In this document: in pieces, positions 25,354 to 33,073 of the stretch
Layout: each line of letters opens with the position of its first letter
How positions within the stretch are numbered: position 1 is the first letter of the stretch
From: Acidobacteriota bacterium
GTDB lineage: Bacteria > Acidobacteriota > Terriglobia > UBA7540
Direction of reading: 5' to 3'
Assembly: GCA_021828285.1 (NCBI GenBank)
Contig: JAKASG010000023.1
Span: forward strand, 1-39,725
DNA length: 39,725 bases
The notes under the pieces: generated by a model
Told to the model about the DNA's origin: nothing
The model's input: only the letters and a program-made list of their open reading frames with translations
The model's database searches: none
Made by a program: the position numbers and the translations under genes

Positions 25354-26319
25354 TCAGGCGCGCGGATGGCAGTCCTGGTACACCTGGCGTATTCGCTCCT
25401 TCAGCACATGCGTATAGATTTGCGTGGTCGAGATGTCGCTATGCCCCAGCATCAACTGGATGGATCGCAGGTCGGCGCCGCGCTCGAGCATGTGCGTGGC
25501 GAACGAATGCCGCAGCATGTGAGGCGACAAGGGCGCGTGCAAACCCGCCTTGCGGCCGTAAGCTCCAAGAATCTTCCAGAATCCGACCCGCGAGAGACGG
25601 CGGCCGTGATGATTCAGGAAAAGATAATCAGCCGCCGGCTGTTTCACGAGTTGCGAGCGCCCTTCCCTCTGGTAGCTCTCGACCGCCTTGAGCGCCGGCT
25701 TCCCGACTGGAATCAGCCGCTCCTTATCGCCCTTCCCGCGGCACCGCACAACGCCCAGATTGGGCTCCAAGTCCTCCATGCGAATATTGATCAATTCCGA
25801 AACGCGCATTCCCGTCGCGTAGAGAAGCTGGAGCAGCGCATGATCCCGCAATCCGGCAGGCGTCGCCGTATTGGGTTGAGCGAGCAAGCGGTCGACTTCC
25901 TGCGGCGTCAGAAACTTCGGAAGGGTGCTCCCCATACGCGGCGCGTCAATCGCATCCGCGGGACTGCGCTTGAGCGCTCCTTCCCGCACCAAAAATCGCA
26001 GGTAATTGCGCACCGAAACCAGATGGCGCGCCACCGACCGCGCGCTCAATCCTCGGCGATAAAGCGATGCCAGATACCGCCGCAGGTCTTCCGGAGAAAT
26101 TTTCTCGGGCGGCTTATGGGTGGTTTCAAGGTAACGGGCGAATTCCCTCAAATCCCGCGCGTAGCTCGCCACGCTGTTTTGCGCCAAACCCTTTTCGACC
26201 CTCACAAACTCGAGAAACGCCGCCACGCCATCAGGCAGAGCTGTCCGCCCAACGCTCTCAGCGTTTGCTTTCGGCCTCTCGAATGCCCCTGAGCCGGATA
26301 TTGGGCCGCTCGAAGTCAT
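25354..26319 (-). CDS. xerD: Tyrosine recombinase XerC/XerD
   Basis: A 321-residue site-specific recombinase that resolves chromosome dimers at dif. The N-terminal SAM-like domain is about residues 30-120 (VEKGLAQNSVASYARDLREFARYL). The catalytic domain has all active residues: Arg in ATGMRVSEL, Lys in GKGDKERLIP, HxxR in SPHMLRHSFATHML, His in LGHSD and the nucleophile Tyr in TTQIYTHV. The C-terminal length suits XerD or XerC rather than a phage integrase, and no phage genes lie nearby. The ATG at 26319 is preferred over an upstream TTG at 26382. It heads the long minus-strand gene run, 37 bases before the nucleotidyltransferase. Confidence 0.88.
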   Translation of the reverse strand: MTSSGPISGSGAFERPKANAESVGRTALPDGVAAFLEFVRVEKGLAQNSVASYARDLREFARYLETTHKPPEKISPEDLRRYLASLYRRGLSARSVARHLVSVRNYLRFLVREGALKRSPADAIDAPRMGSTLPKFLTPQEVDRLLAQPNTATPAGLRDHALLQLLYATGMRVSELINIRMEDLEPNLGVVRCRGKGDKERLIPVGKPALKAVESYQREGRSQLVKQPAADYLFLNHHGRRLSRVGFWKILGAYGRKAGLHAPLSPHMLRHSFATHMLERGADLRSIQLMLGHSDISTTQIYTHVLKERIRQVYQDCHPRA

Positions 26320-26503
26320 CTTCAACTCGGCGGGAACATGGATTGGAACGGCGGGCTGCCATCGCCCGCCTCGGACCGTCAATTAAGAGCTCGATTCAGA
26401 CATCGGAATCATCACTTCAGAAACCCGTTATCCTATTGCCTTTCAAAGCGTTGCAGCCATTCGCAGCGTATCTTGGCCGACCGTCTCAAGCAAATCGAGT
26501 CCT

Positions 26504-26533
26504 ATCGTACCATAGTCCGTCAAGCCCAGCCAA
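26504..26533 (-). promoter_or_regulatory. Possible promoter for the xerD-led gene run
   Basis: On the minus strand TTGGCT (26528-26533), an 18-base spacer and TACGAT (26504-26509). It lies between the LuxR-type regulator stop and xerD, giving a leader of about 175 bases. Both hexamers are imperfect. Confidence 0.35.
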
Positions 26534-26587
26534 ATTTTGACCTTTCTGCCTTGCATTGCACAGGGCTGGCGGTTCGATGGGAAAGGG

Positions 26588-27280
26588 TCAGTGAGCCGGG
26601 CTGGCGGGAGGAGAAAGCGGCGGTAAATCCAAATGCTGATGAATCGCGTAGAGCGCCAGTTCGAGGCGATCGGAAACGCCGACCTTGTCAAAAATCGAGC
26701 GAAGGTGATTCTTGACGGTTTGCTCGCTGATCGAAAGAGAATCAGCGATCTCGCGATTCCGCCAGCCTTGCGTCAAGCCGCTAATGATGGATTTTTCACG
26801 GCGCGTCAGCGAGTCCACGGGCCGGGTTGGCTGCGGCTTCAAGGCGGGTTCCGAATAGGAGACTTCCAAATCGCGCTTCGAAGGCTTTCTCTCGCCCGCC
26901 ATCACCTGGCGCGCGTATTGAACAAAAAGTTCAGGGTTTGAGCCACGCGCAATCGTCGCTGTGGCGCCCGATTGAATATACTCTTCGGCATCATTCCTGC
27001 CGTTCGCTACCACGACGATCACGCGGATCTCCGGATTCAGCCGGGCGACTTGCTTCATCAAGCCGGCCGCATGGGGTACGAGCATCTCGGCTTGGACGAA
27101 AGCGAGATTAGGCCGAAAGGACTTCGCCATCGCGAGGAGCTGGTCGGCGGTTTCCGCTTGTGCCACGACGCGAAGGTTGTCTTCAATGCTGAAGAGCTTT
27201 CGCAAGCCCAGACGGAAAACACCCTCCGAATCCGCAATGAGAATGGTGATTCGAGACTTGGTAGAGCGCCCGCGGTTCAT
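26588..27280 (-). CDS. NarL/LuxR-type response regulator with degenerate receiver domain
   Basis: A 230-residue DNA-binding regulator. The C-terminal LuxR helix-turn-helix is intact (LTRREKSIISGLTQGWRNREIADSLSISEQTVKNHLRSIFDKVGV, about 158-202). The N-terminal 120 residues follow the receiver fold, but the phosphorylation chemistry is lost. The phospho-accepting Asp aligns with Gln63 (in NLAFVQAEM). The acidic pair is reduced to D17-S18. The Thr/Ser switch is replaced by hydrophobic residues in VIVVVANG, and the conserved Lys is Arg112. It therefore probably works without phosphorylation, perhaps by ligand or protein binding (inference). No histidine kinase is adjacent. A PilZ gene lies about 100 bases upstream on the same strand. 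Confidence 0.87.
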   Translation of the reverse strand: MNRGRSTKSRITILIADSEGVFRLGLRKLFSIEDNLRVVAQAETADQLLAMAKSFRPNLAFVQAEMLVPHAAGLMKQVARLNPEIRVIVVVANGRNDAEEYIQSGATATIARGSNPELFVQYARQVMAGERKPSKRDLEVSYSEPALKPQPTRPVDSLTRREKSIISGLTQGWRNREIADSLSISEQTVKNHLRSIFDKVGVSDRLELALYAIHQHLDLPPLSPPASPAH

Positions 27281-27381
27281 TCGGGGGTCCGCGCCAATCC
27301 TGTCAGCGATTGAATTTCGAATGCTGCGAAAATCAGCGATGCGGGATCACGATGGCCGGGAAGGCGCCGTGCGCGGCCCAT

Positions 27382-27741
27382 CTAAACTGACATCCGGGCG
27401 CCACGGATCTGGTAATCGTCAATAATGGCGCCGACGCCGCCGGAAGAGTTTGCTCCGTTTTGCCGAACCACGCGCGCGGACCCATCCAACTCGACGGGAA
27501 CCCGGGTGACGTCCGAGGGCAGCGACACGGTAAAGGTAAACGAAGTGCCTTCACGCAACCGGATGGAAGCGTCAATGAGCATCCCGTTCCCGCTGATGTT
27601 CCGCGTCACGGCATCTAGCACGTGCCGTTCGCCCGCCGGACTTTCCCATCGAATCCTGACTGGCAGTTCCAGTGGAATCCGTGATCCTGTGCGCGTGCCA
27701 TTCATGAAGAGCCTAGATGCGCCTCCTACAGTGTGTCCCAT
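27382..27741 (-). CDS. PilZ domain protein (c-di-GMP receptor)
   Basis: A small single-domain PilZ protein (119 residues from this start). Both c-di-GMP-binding motifs are canonical: RTGSR (RxxxR) near residue 17 and NISGNG (N-x-S-x-x-G) near 48-53. It should bind c-di-GMP in the cytoplasm and act through an unknown partner, for example motility, type IV pili or polysaccharide. The start is uncertain: ATG 27741, ATG 27705 (just before the domain) and a GTG at 27750 are all possible. A minus-strand TATAAT at 27798-27803 supports transcription starting close upstream. The downstream neighbour is the degenerate response regulator. Confidence 0.82.
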   Translation of the reverse strand: MGHTVGGASRLFMNGTRTGSRIPLELPVRIRWESPAGERHVLDAVTRNISGNGMLIDASIRLREGTSFTFTVSLPSDVTRVPVELDGSARVVRQNGANSSGGVGAIIDDYQIRGARMSV

Positions 27742-27797
27742 GACCGCCACCCGATAGCCTACTGCTTTTTCGGAGAAACCGCAAGGCCATTGCGAAC

Positions 27798-27803
27798 ATT
27801 ATA
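27798..27803 (-). promoter_or_regulatory. -10 element upstream of PilZ gene
   Basis: A perfect TATAAT on the minus strand, giving a leader of about 50 bases to the PilZ ATG at 27741. No good -35 hexamer was found at 16-18 bases, so activator dependence is possible. Confidence 0.4.
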
Positions 27804-28109
27804 AAATGAATTTGCACGCCTCTTACGTCGCTGTGAAAGGCGCAATCCGCAGGAGAGCCGGAGCGGCGGGTGCGGGGTAACCATGTCCCTTTTCTGCGCT
27901 CCAGCTTCTCATTTCCGGCTTCCACGATGAGCAACCCCGCTCCCGCAGGCTCGCAATGTCTTCAAGCGACGGCAGACGACAGTCCAGGTTACCCACCCGA
28001 CTACCTGGGTCCGCGTTTTACCGGCCAACCCTGAGGACCACAACCGACTCAGGTGCTCGAATTGGCTCGTATCATGACCGAACCCGCGAAACGCCACAAG
28101 AGCACGCGC

Positions 28110-28130
28110 GTACTAGTACTTTCGTACTGG
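28110..28130. promoter_or_regulatory. Overlapping GTAC palindromes, candidate operator
   Basis: GTACTAGTAC (28110-28119) is a perfect 10-base palindrome. It overlaps a second inverted repeat, AGTAC-TTTC-GTACT (28115-28128). Three GTAC units thus lie 6-8 bases apart, ending 4 bases upstream of a weak -35 for lpxD. The arrangement suits a dimeric activator site; the regulator is unknown. Confidence 0.45.
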
Positions 28131-28246
28131 GGCTTGCTCGCCGCTGGCGCGCGCTGCTACTCTTCCCATGCGGAACGTTTTCAGCAGCACGGATGACGGA
28201 CCGCTGGTCAACGCCGCCGCTCCGCGGCGCCTGAGGAGAATGCACC

Positions 28247-29275
28247 ATGAAACTGGGCGAAATCGCCGAACGGCTCGAGTGCAAACTGGCGGGGCCGGCA
28301 GGGATTGAAATCACCGGCGCCGCGGGGATCGACGAAGCCGGACCGACGGAACTGACTTTCCTCGCAAATCCTAAATACCGGCCGAAGGTCGAAAGCACGC
28401 GAGCCGCCGCCATCATCCTTGGGCTCGATGAGCCGGATCCCCATCGCCCCGCCCTACGCTCGGGCAATCCCTATCTGGCCTTCGCCCGAGCGCTCGAGCT
28501 GTTCCATCCTCCCGAGCGCCCGCCGGCCGGCATTCATCCGACGGCCGTGATCGCGCCCAGCGCAAGGATCGGCCGCGGCGCGTCCATTGGGCCCTACGCC
28601 GTGATCGAGCCCGGCGCCGAGATCGGAGACGATTGCGTTTTGAAGAGTTTCGTCGTCATCTACCGCGGGGCGAAAATCGGCCATCGGTTCTTCGCCCACT
28701 CCCACGCCGTGGTGCGTGAAAACGTGCGCATCGGCGACGACGTGGTCCTTCAGAACGGCGCGGTTATCGGGTGCGATGGTTTCGGATTCGCGCGGCAGGC
28801 CGACGGCTCCTATCATAAAATCGTCCAGGCGGGAACAGCGGTGCTCGAGGAGAAAGTGGAAGTTCAGGCGCATGCTTGCGTGGATCGGGCGACGGTCGGC
28901 GAGACGCGCGTTGAGCGCGGCGTCAAGCTCGACAATCTGGTTCACGTCGGCCACGGCTGCCGCCTGGGCGAAAACACGCTCGTCTGCGCGCAGGCCGGCC
29001 TGGCCGGATCGAGCCGCGTCGGGCGCAACGTGATCCTGGCCGGCCAAACCGGCGTTGCCGGCCACCTCACCATCGGAGACAACGTGATCGCCATCGCACA
29101 ATCGGGCATTCCCTCCGACGTCCGGCCGAACTGCGTAATCGCCGGCTCGCCGGCCATAGACCGCGCGCTTTGGCTCAAGTGTTCCGCCGCTTATTCGCGA
29201 CTGCCCGAAATGTTCTCAGCGTACCTCAAAGCGGCCAAACTGCTGGGCAACGCACAAGGCAAGAGTGGCAACTGA
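28247..29275 (+). CDS. lpxD: UDP-3-O-(3-hydroxyacyl)glucosamine N-acyltransferase
   Basis: The third enzyme of lipid A synthesis, adding the N-linked hydroxyacyl chain to UDP-3-O-acyl-glucosamine in the cytoplasm. The 342-residue length is normal. The N-terminal uridine-binding domain includes MKLGEIAERLECKL and ELTFLANPKY. From about residue 100 a left-handed beta-helix of hexapeptide repeats runs (IHPTAVIAPSARIGRGASIGP onward), with the LpxD motifs VIGCDGFGFA, VDRATVG and LDNLVHVGHGC, which contain the catalytic His. A C-terminal helix closes the trimer. The ribosome-binding site GAGGAG precedes the ATG. No other lpx, fabZ or bam genes lie next to it, which is unusual for proteobacteria. 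It implies a lipopolysaccharide-type outer membrane. Confidence 0.95.
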   Translation: MKLGEIAERLECKLAGPAGIEITGAAGIDEAGPTELTFLANPKYRPKVESTRAAAIILGLDEPDPHRPALRSGNPYLAFARALELFHPPERPPAGIHPTAVIAPSARIGRGASIGPYAVIEPGAEIGDDCVLKSFVVIYRGAKIGHRFFAHSHAVVRENVRIGDDVVLQNGAVIGCDGFGFARQADGSYHKIVQAGTAVLEEKVEVQAHACVDRATVGETRVERGVKLDNLVHVGHGCRLGENTLVCAQAGLAGSSRVGRNVILAGQTGVAGHLTIGDNVIAIAQSGIPSDVRPNCVIAGSPAIDRALWLKCSAAYSRLPEMFSAYLKAAKLLGNAQGKSGN

Positions 29276-29370
29276 TCGGGACCCGTAGCAAACTGAATCG
29301 TCGGTTGTCATTCCCCCGCTCGCCTGCGGACTCAGGGTGCGCCCACGTGCCGGGAAATCCAGGAACGAAT

Positions 29371-29387
29371 ATATCCCGATGGGATAT
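29371..29387. promoter_or_regulatory. Palindrome ATATCCC-GAT-GGGATAT, candidate operator
   Basis: A perfect 7-base inverted repeat with a 3-base centre, about 77 bases upstream of the membrane-protein gene at 29464. It is operator-sized, is not followed by a T-run, and lies between lpxD and the next gene. Confidence 0.4.
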
Positions 29388-29463
29388 TATTTCACGACAG
29401 AATCGGCGCTCACGGTTAGAAGACCACTGGCCGCGGCTGCTCGCTGTCGGAAGAGGTGCATCC

Positions 29464-30165
29464 ATGCCCTCCAATTTGAGGAGCCGGCTTGCTCAGTGGA
29501 CGCAGCCGGCGAATTCGACCGCGGTGCGCAACTACCTGACATTGCGGAAACTGATCGGCATCCTCGGCATCGCCCTGCCGTGGGCGATGTGGCTTGGCGA
29601 AGCAGGGCTCTGCCCCGGCGCAGCACGGCAGCCGACGATCAGCGCTTACTATTACACGCTGACGCGCGACATTTTTGTCGGCATCCTATGGGCGCTCGGT
29701 GTCTTCTTGATTTGCTACCGCGGGACCCGGGCCGCGGATGACTTCGTTAGCACGGTGGCGGGAGTGTCCGCCATTCTGGTGGCGCTATTTCCAACCATGC
29801 CGCTCAGTAACGCCGCCCATAACTCTTGCGTCGTTCGATCCGTGGTCTCCGCCCATTGGCAAAACATCGACAGCTACGTGCACCATGTTTCCGCCGCGAT
29901 CTTCTTCCTGGCGATCACCTGCATGTCGCTCTTCCTTTTCAAGAACCGCGGCAGACACAGTTGGGCGAATTGGATCTATTGGGTCTGCGGTTTGACGATG
30001 CTCGGTTGTCTAATCTGGATGATATTTGGGGTTAGCTTCTGGAAGGAAACATTCGCAGTGGAGGCCTTCGGCGTCACCTGGCTGGTGAACGGTATTGCCA
30101 TGTTAAAAGACCAAGGCGACCGGCCGGACCGATTCTGGCATGCGCCGCCGAGTAAGTTCGCGTAA
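29464..30165 (+). CDS. Conserved membrane protein of unknown function
   Basis: A 233-residue protein with about six membrane segments: about 29-45, 67-85, 95-112, 139-159, 169-190 and possibly 197-214. Recognisable stretches are ISAYYYTLTRDIFVGILWALGVFLICYRG and VSAILVALFPT, followed by a loop with HH just before the fourth helix. This resembles a group of uncharacterised bacterial membrane proteins; I cannot name a function. The loop containing two Cys (C122 and an upstream pair) may be extracytoplasmic. The ATG at 29464 is chosen for its AGAGG ribosome-binding site; the frame is open back into lpxD but that stretch does not look like protein. It stands alone between lpxD and sodA. Confidence 0.7.
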   Translation: MPSNLRSRLAQWTQPANSTAVRNYLTLRKLIGILGIALPWAMWLGEAGLCPGAARQPTISAYYYTLTRDIFVGILWALGVFLICYRGTRAADDFVSTVAGVSAILVALFPTMPLSNAAHNSCVVRSVVSAHWQNIDSYVHHVSAAIFFLAITCMSLFLFKNRGRHSWANWIYWVCGLTMLGCLIWMIFGVSFWKETFAVEAFGVTWLVNGIAMLKDQGDRPDRFWHAPPSKFA

Positions 30166-30391
30166 GGCCCGGAGCGCGAGCCTGCCACGGGCCGGCGGCC
30201 TTGTGCTAATCTATAAGAGCCGAAGAAAGCAATCGTCTTGATCGGCGCCTGAGGCCACGCCGCAGCGGGCGAACGCCGAGCGGGCCGCGGGCGACGACGC
30301 CGCTCATGCGCAAAAGTACTCCTGGAGCGGACAACAAACCGCGCGCCTCTTCATCCGGCGCGCTTGAATCACACCTTAAGGAGGTATTAAG

Positions 30392-31036
30392 ATGTCTACA
30401 GCAGCAACCCTGAAAGGAGGGGCAATGCCCTATTCACTTCCCGCGCTTCCTTACGCAAGCGACGCACTGGAACCGTATATTGACAAACAGACGATGGAAA
30501 TCCACCACGGAAAGCATCATGGAGGATACGTCAACAACCTGAACAAGGCGCTCGAATCGGCGCCTGAACTTGCGAGCAAGAAGCTCGAGGAATTATTGGC
30601 GAACCATTGCAGCATTGTTCCCGAGAACATTCGCACCGCCGTCCGCAACAACGCCGGCGGGCACGCAAACCATTCAATGTTCTGGACGATCATGGCGCCG
30701 AAAGCCGGCGGCACACCTTCCGGCAACCTGGCCGATGCCCTCAAGAGCACGTTCGGCGGCTTCGATCAGTTCAAAGAGAAATTCACCGCCGCCGCGACGA
30801 CTCGCTTTGGCTCCGGATGGGCTTGGCTGGTAACCGCGGGTGGAAAGCTCGAGATCTACTCGACGGCGAACCAGGACAGTCCGCTCATGGAGGGCAAGTT
30901 CCCCGTCATGGGCCTCGACGTCTGGGAACACGCCTATTACCTGAAATACCAGAACCGCCGCCCGGACTACATCACCGCGTGGTGGAACACGGTGAATTGG
31001 GCTGAAGTAGAGAAGCGATTTGCCCAAGCGAAGTGA
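30392..31036 (+). CDS. sodA: Superoxide dismutase (Mn/Fe family)
   Basis: Dismutates superoxide to oxygen and hydrogen peroxide. The protein has 214 residues, or 203 from the inner start. The metal ligands are visible: His in [10 protein letters not shown], His in [10 protein letters not shown], Asp and His in [27 protein letters not shown] and NQDSPL are the signatures usually seen in Mn enzymes rather than Fe enzymes, so Mn (or cambialistic) is the better guess. There is no signal peptide, so it is cytoplasmic. Two in-frame ATGs (30392 and 30425) each have a near-perfect ribosome-binding site (AAGGAGGT and AAAGGAGG), and the protein family normally starts at the second. A GC-rich hairpin (30341-30363) lies in the leader. 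A strong terminator follows. Confidence 0.95.
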   Translation: MSTAATLKGGAMPYSLPALPYASDALEPYIDKQTMEIHHGKHHGGYVNNLNKALESAPELASKKLEELLANHCSIVPENIRTAVRNNAGGHANHSMFWTIMAPKAGGTPSGNLADALKSTFGGFDQFKEKFTAAATTRFGSGWAWLVTAGGKLEIYSTANQDSPLMEGKFPVMGLDVWEHAYYLKYQNRRPDYITAWWNTVNWAEVEKRFAQAK

Positions 31037-31048
31037 CTTCCAGAAAAT

Positions 31049-31084
31049 AATAAGAGGGTGACCTGCTTGGATCACCCTCTTATT
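31049..31084 (+). terminator. Strong hairpin terminator after sodA
   Basis: Perfect 13-base arms AATAAGAGGGTGA (31049-31061) and TCACCCTCTTATT (31072-31084) with a 10-base loop. A-rich and T-rich flanks make it usable from both strands. The stop codon of the opposite-strand fragment (31072-31074) falls inside it. Confidence 0.75.
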
Positions 31085-31482
31085 CCTTCCAGCCAACCGT
31101 TCACTGACGTCCGGGTTGTGGACTCGAAAGAGTCCGTCAGTGCCGGCTGGACATAGTTAGAGCCTCTTCCTTTCCGGCCTCGCCCGCGCCCGACAATCCT
31201 GGCTTTGATTTCTCCGATCTTATCGGATTGCAAATTCCTCCACTCCGTGCGGCCACTGAGGATGGCTCCGCGCGCTTCCTTAACGCAGCCGGGGCAAAGC
31301 GAATCGGTTTCGCGCGGCCAGCCCAGTTGTGGCTTCGTTTTTTGCCATGACTTGAGCAAGGGCTTATCGGACCATTGAGGAATGAATGAGGGGGAAGGAT
31401 TGTATTTGTTGAAAAATTGGACGGCATCAAATAACGTGTTCGCTGTCCTGCAAACAACTCGATCAAAGGCTTTGTCTGGCAT
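31072..31482 (-). pseudogene. Truncated N-terminal copy of the Tes-like radical-SAM gene
   Basis: A 136-residue frame. Residues about 18-100 match residues about 24-107 of the full-length radical-SAM protein at 33337-35412, with about 56 of 83 positions identical by eye. Shared blocks include QFFNKY, KPLLKSWQKTKP, LGWPRETDSLCP, CVKEAR and GEIKA. The first Cys pair (CPGC) is retained. After GEIKARIVG the sequence becomes unrelated (basic, then Ser/Thr-rich), so the HG site and the whole radical-SAM core are missing. It lies in the opposite orientation to its paralogue and still has a good ribosome-binding site (AAAGGAGG) before its ATG. Most likely it is a decayed duplicate; a small expressed domain protein cannot be excluded. 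Confidence 0.75.
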
Positions 31483-31780
31483 CGCTGGTTCCTCCTTTCA
31501 ATTCGGCTAACCAAGCGTGAACGTTCAAAGCCCCGGACGTTTTTGTCTTACGAGGAAATCATATCACAATATGATATACCTGAATCGACAATTCAAATAA
31601 AACTTTTCAATTTTCCTTTGGACTCCTCTTTACTCCGCATTGAAACATTTCTTCTTCAGAATGGATGCTTTTCATCGCAGGAAACTTTGCCGGCAGGAGT
31701 CCTTCGCGCGCCACGCGCAGGGGTACGACGCAGCCGACAAACAAACGAGGTCGAATTCACCCGATGCGGCGGATCGGCCG
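31483..31780. other. AT-rich intergenic patch with palindrome
   Basis: 298 bases without a convincing gene between the radical-SAM fragment and the 3' end of queG. The part from about 31540 to 31670 is clearly richer in A+T than its surroundings. It holds the perfect inverted repeat ATATCA-CAATA-TGATAT (31561-31577), about 80 bases upstream of the fragment's start codon, a plausible promoter-operator position. Confidence 0.5.
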
Positions 31781-33073
31781 TCATCCTTGCTCGGCGCTCA
31801 GCTGCAGGCGTTCGAGCGCCCAATGGGCGTGTTCGCGGAGAATGGGGTCGGGACAGGCAGCGAGCTCGCGCAGCCGGGGAACGAAGCGCTGATCGCCGGA
31901 GTTTCCCATGGCGACGCACAAATTGCGCAGCCAGCCGCGGTATTTCGCGCGCTTGACGGGCGAGCGCGCAAAGACGCGGCGGAAATCGTCTTCGGACATT
32001 GCGGCCAAATCTTCAAGCCGAGGATTGAAGAGGGAAAACGCCTCGGTTTTCAGATGCCGGGTTTCAGGTTCCGGCTGCGGTCCATTTATCAATGAGATTT
32101 CGAGGGGTCGGAATTCCGGGAGGGATGTTATCGCCGCTCCTGCTTTGCCGGCGCCTCTCGATTTCAGGCGATGGCTGAAGGCCGGTCGCTGACGCCCTAA
32201 CGAATTTTCGCGGGGACTCGAAGCCGTTTCTACATTCTGACTCCCGCGGTTCCACGGGCAAACGTCCTGGCAAATATCACAGCCGAAAACGTTGTTTCCG
32301 ATTGCGGCGCGGAATTCGGCGGGTATGGCGCCTTTCAATTCGATCGTGAAGTAGGCGATGCAGCGCGAGGCGTTCATGATGTAAGGCGGGTCGAGCGCGC
32401 CGGTGGGGCACGCCTCAATGCAGCGCGTACAGGAGCCGCAGCGATCCGGAGCAGGCAGATCGGGCTCGAGCGCAAGCGTCGTCAATAGGACGCCGAGAAA
32501 AAACCACGAGCCTTTTCGCTCATTGATTAAACAAGTATTCTTGCCCATCCATCCGATTCCCGAATAGCGCGCGAAAGCCCGCTCGACGATAGGGCCGGTA
32601 TCCACGTAGACGCGGGTTTCAGTTCCGGGCGCAATTCGCTCGATCTGCGCCCGCAAAGCCTCCAGCTTTGAGCGCATCACCTCATGATAATCGCGGCCCC
32701 ACGCATACCGCGAAATCCAGGCGCGCGGCTCAGGGCTCGATCTTCGGAGTTCGGAGTCAGGATTTCGGCGCGCGCCGCGCGCCGGTTCTTTCTCTGGGCT
32801 CCATGTTTCCGATTCTCGCCGTTCCGCTTCCGTTGAATAGGGCAACGGGGCGTTGTAAACCAGACCGACGCAAATGACCGACTTCGCTTCAGGAAGCAGC
32901 GCTCGAGGATCGGCACGCTTGGGGTCTTCGAGGTACCACATTTCTCCGCCGAAACCCTGTTCGACCCAGCGGCGCGAAAAATCGAGGTCTTCCCGGATCC
33001 CGACCGGCGCGATGCCCGCCAGGTCAAAGCCCGCCTCTATCACCGCCTGCTTGAGGGCCAATTCGAGTCTCAC
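31781..33073 (-). CDS. queG: Epoxyqueuosine reductase
   Basis: The cobalamin- and [4Fe-4S]-dependent enzyme that reduces epoxyqueuosine to queuosine in tRNA. The protein has 430 residues against about 350-380 in typical members. The core is clear: WISRYAWGRDYHEVM, the catalytic Asp in YVDTGPIVERAFA (about 158), GIGWMGKNTCLI, two ferredoxin-type motifs (CGSCTRCIEACPTGALD and CDICQDVCPWN) and a C-terminal HEAT-like region (KYRGWLRNLCVAMGNSGD). The extra length sits in two low-complexity stretches, about residues 82-117 and 276-345, that look like translated short repeats. GTG 33073 is chosen because GGAGG lies 6 bases upstream. It is divergent from the Tes-like gene. Confidence 0.92.
   Translation of the reverse strand: MRLELALKQAVIEAGFDLAGIAPVGIREDLDFSRRWVEQGFGGEMWYLEDPKRADPRALLPEAKSVICVGLVYNAPLPYSTEAERRESETWSPEKEPARGARRNPDSELRRSSPEPRAWISRYAWGRDYHEVMRSKLEALRAQIERIAPGTETRVYVDTGPIVERAFARYSGIGWMGKNTCLINERKGSWFFLGVLLTTLALEPDLPAPDRCGSCTRCIEACPTGALDPPYIMNASRCIAYFTIELKGAIPAEFRAAIGNNVFGCDICQDVCPWNRGSQNVETASSPRENSLGRQRPAFSHRLKSRGAGKAGAAITSLPEFRPLEISLINGPQPEPETRHLKTEAFSLFNPRLEDLAAMSEDDFRRVFARSPVKRAKYRGWLRNLCVAMGNSGDQRFVPRLRELAACPDPILREHAHWALERLQLSAEQG

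Larger units (their letters stand above)
27742..28246. other. 505-base intergenic region between PilZ gene and lpxD
   Basis: No credible gene is seen. The left part holds the PilZ -10 element. A 6-bp inverted repeat (CCAGGT 27984-27989 / ACCTGG 28003-28008) lies in the middle. The right part holds overlapping GTAC palindromes (28110-28130) next to a weak -35/-10 pair (TTGCTC 28134-28139, 18-base spacer, TACTCT 28158-28163) for lpxD. Confidence 0.55.

Noticed and set aside
27909..28097. Small minus-strand frame in the PilZ-lpxD gap
   Set aside because: No ribosome-binding site, odd composition and no family resemblance; treated as chance.
29170..29463. N-terminal extension of the membrane-protein gene back into lpxD
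   Set aside because: The extension is arginine/serine-rich, crosses a palindrome, and a proper ribosome-binding site precedes the ATG at 29464.
31543..31956. Plus-strand frame starting in the AT-rich patch, with a protein-like first 45 residues
   Set aside because: It starts at TTG without a ribosome-binding site, runs into the antisense of queG and loses all protein-like character there.
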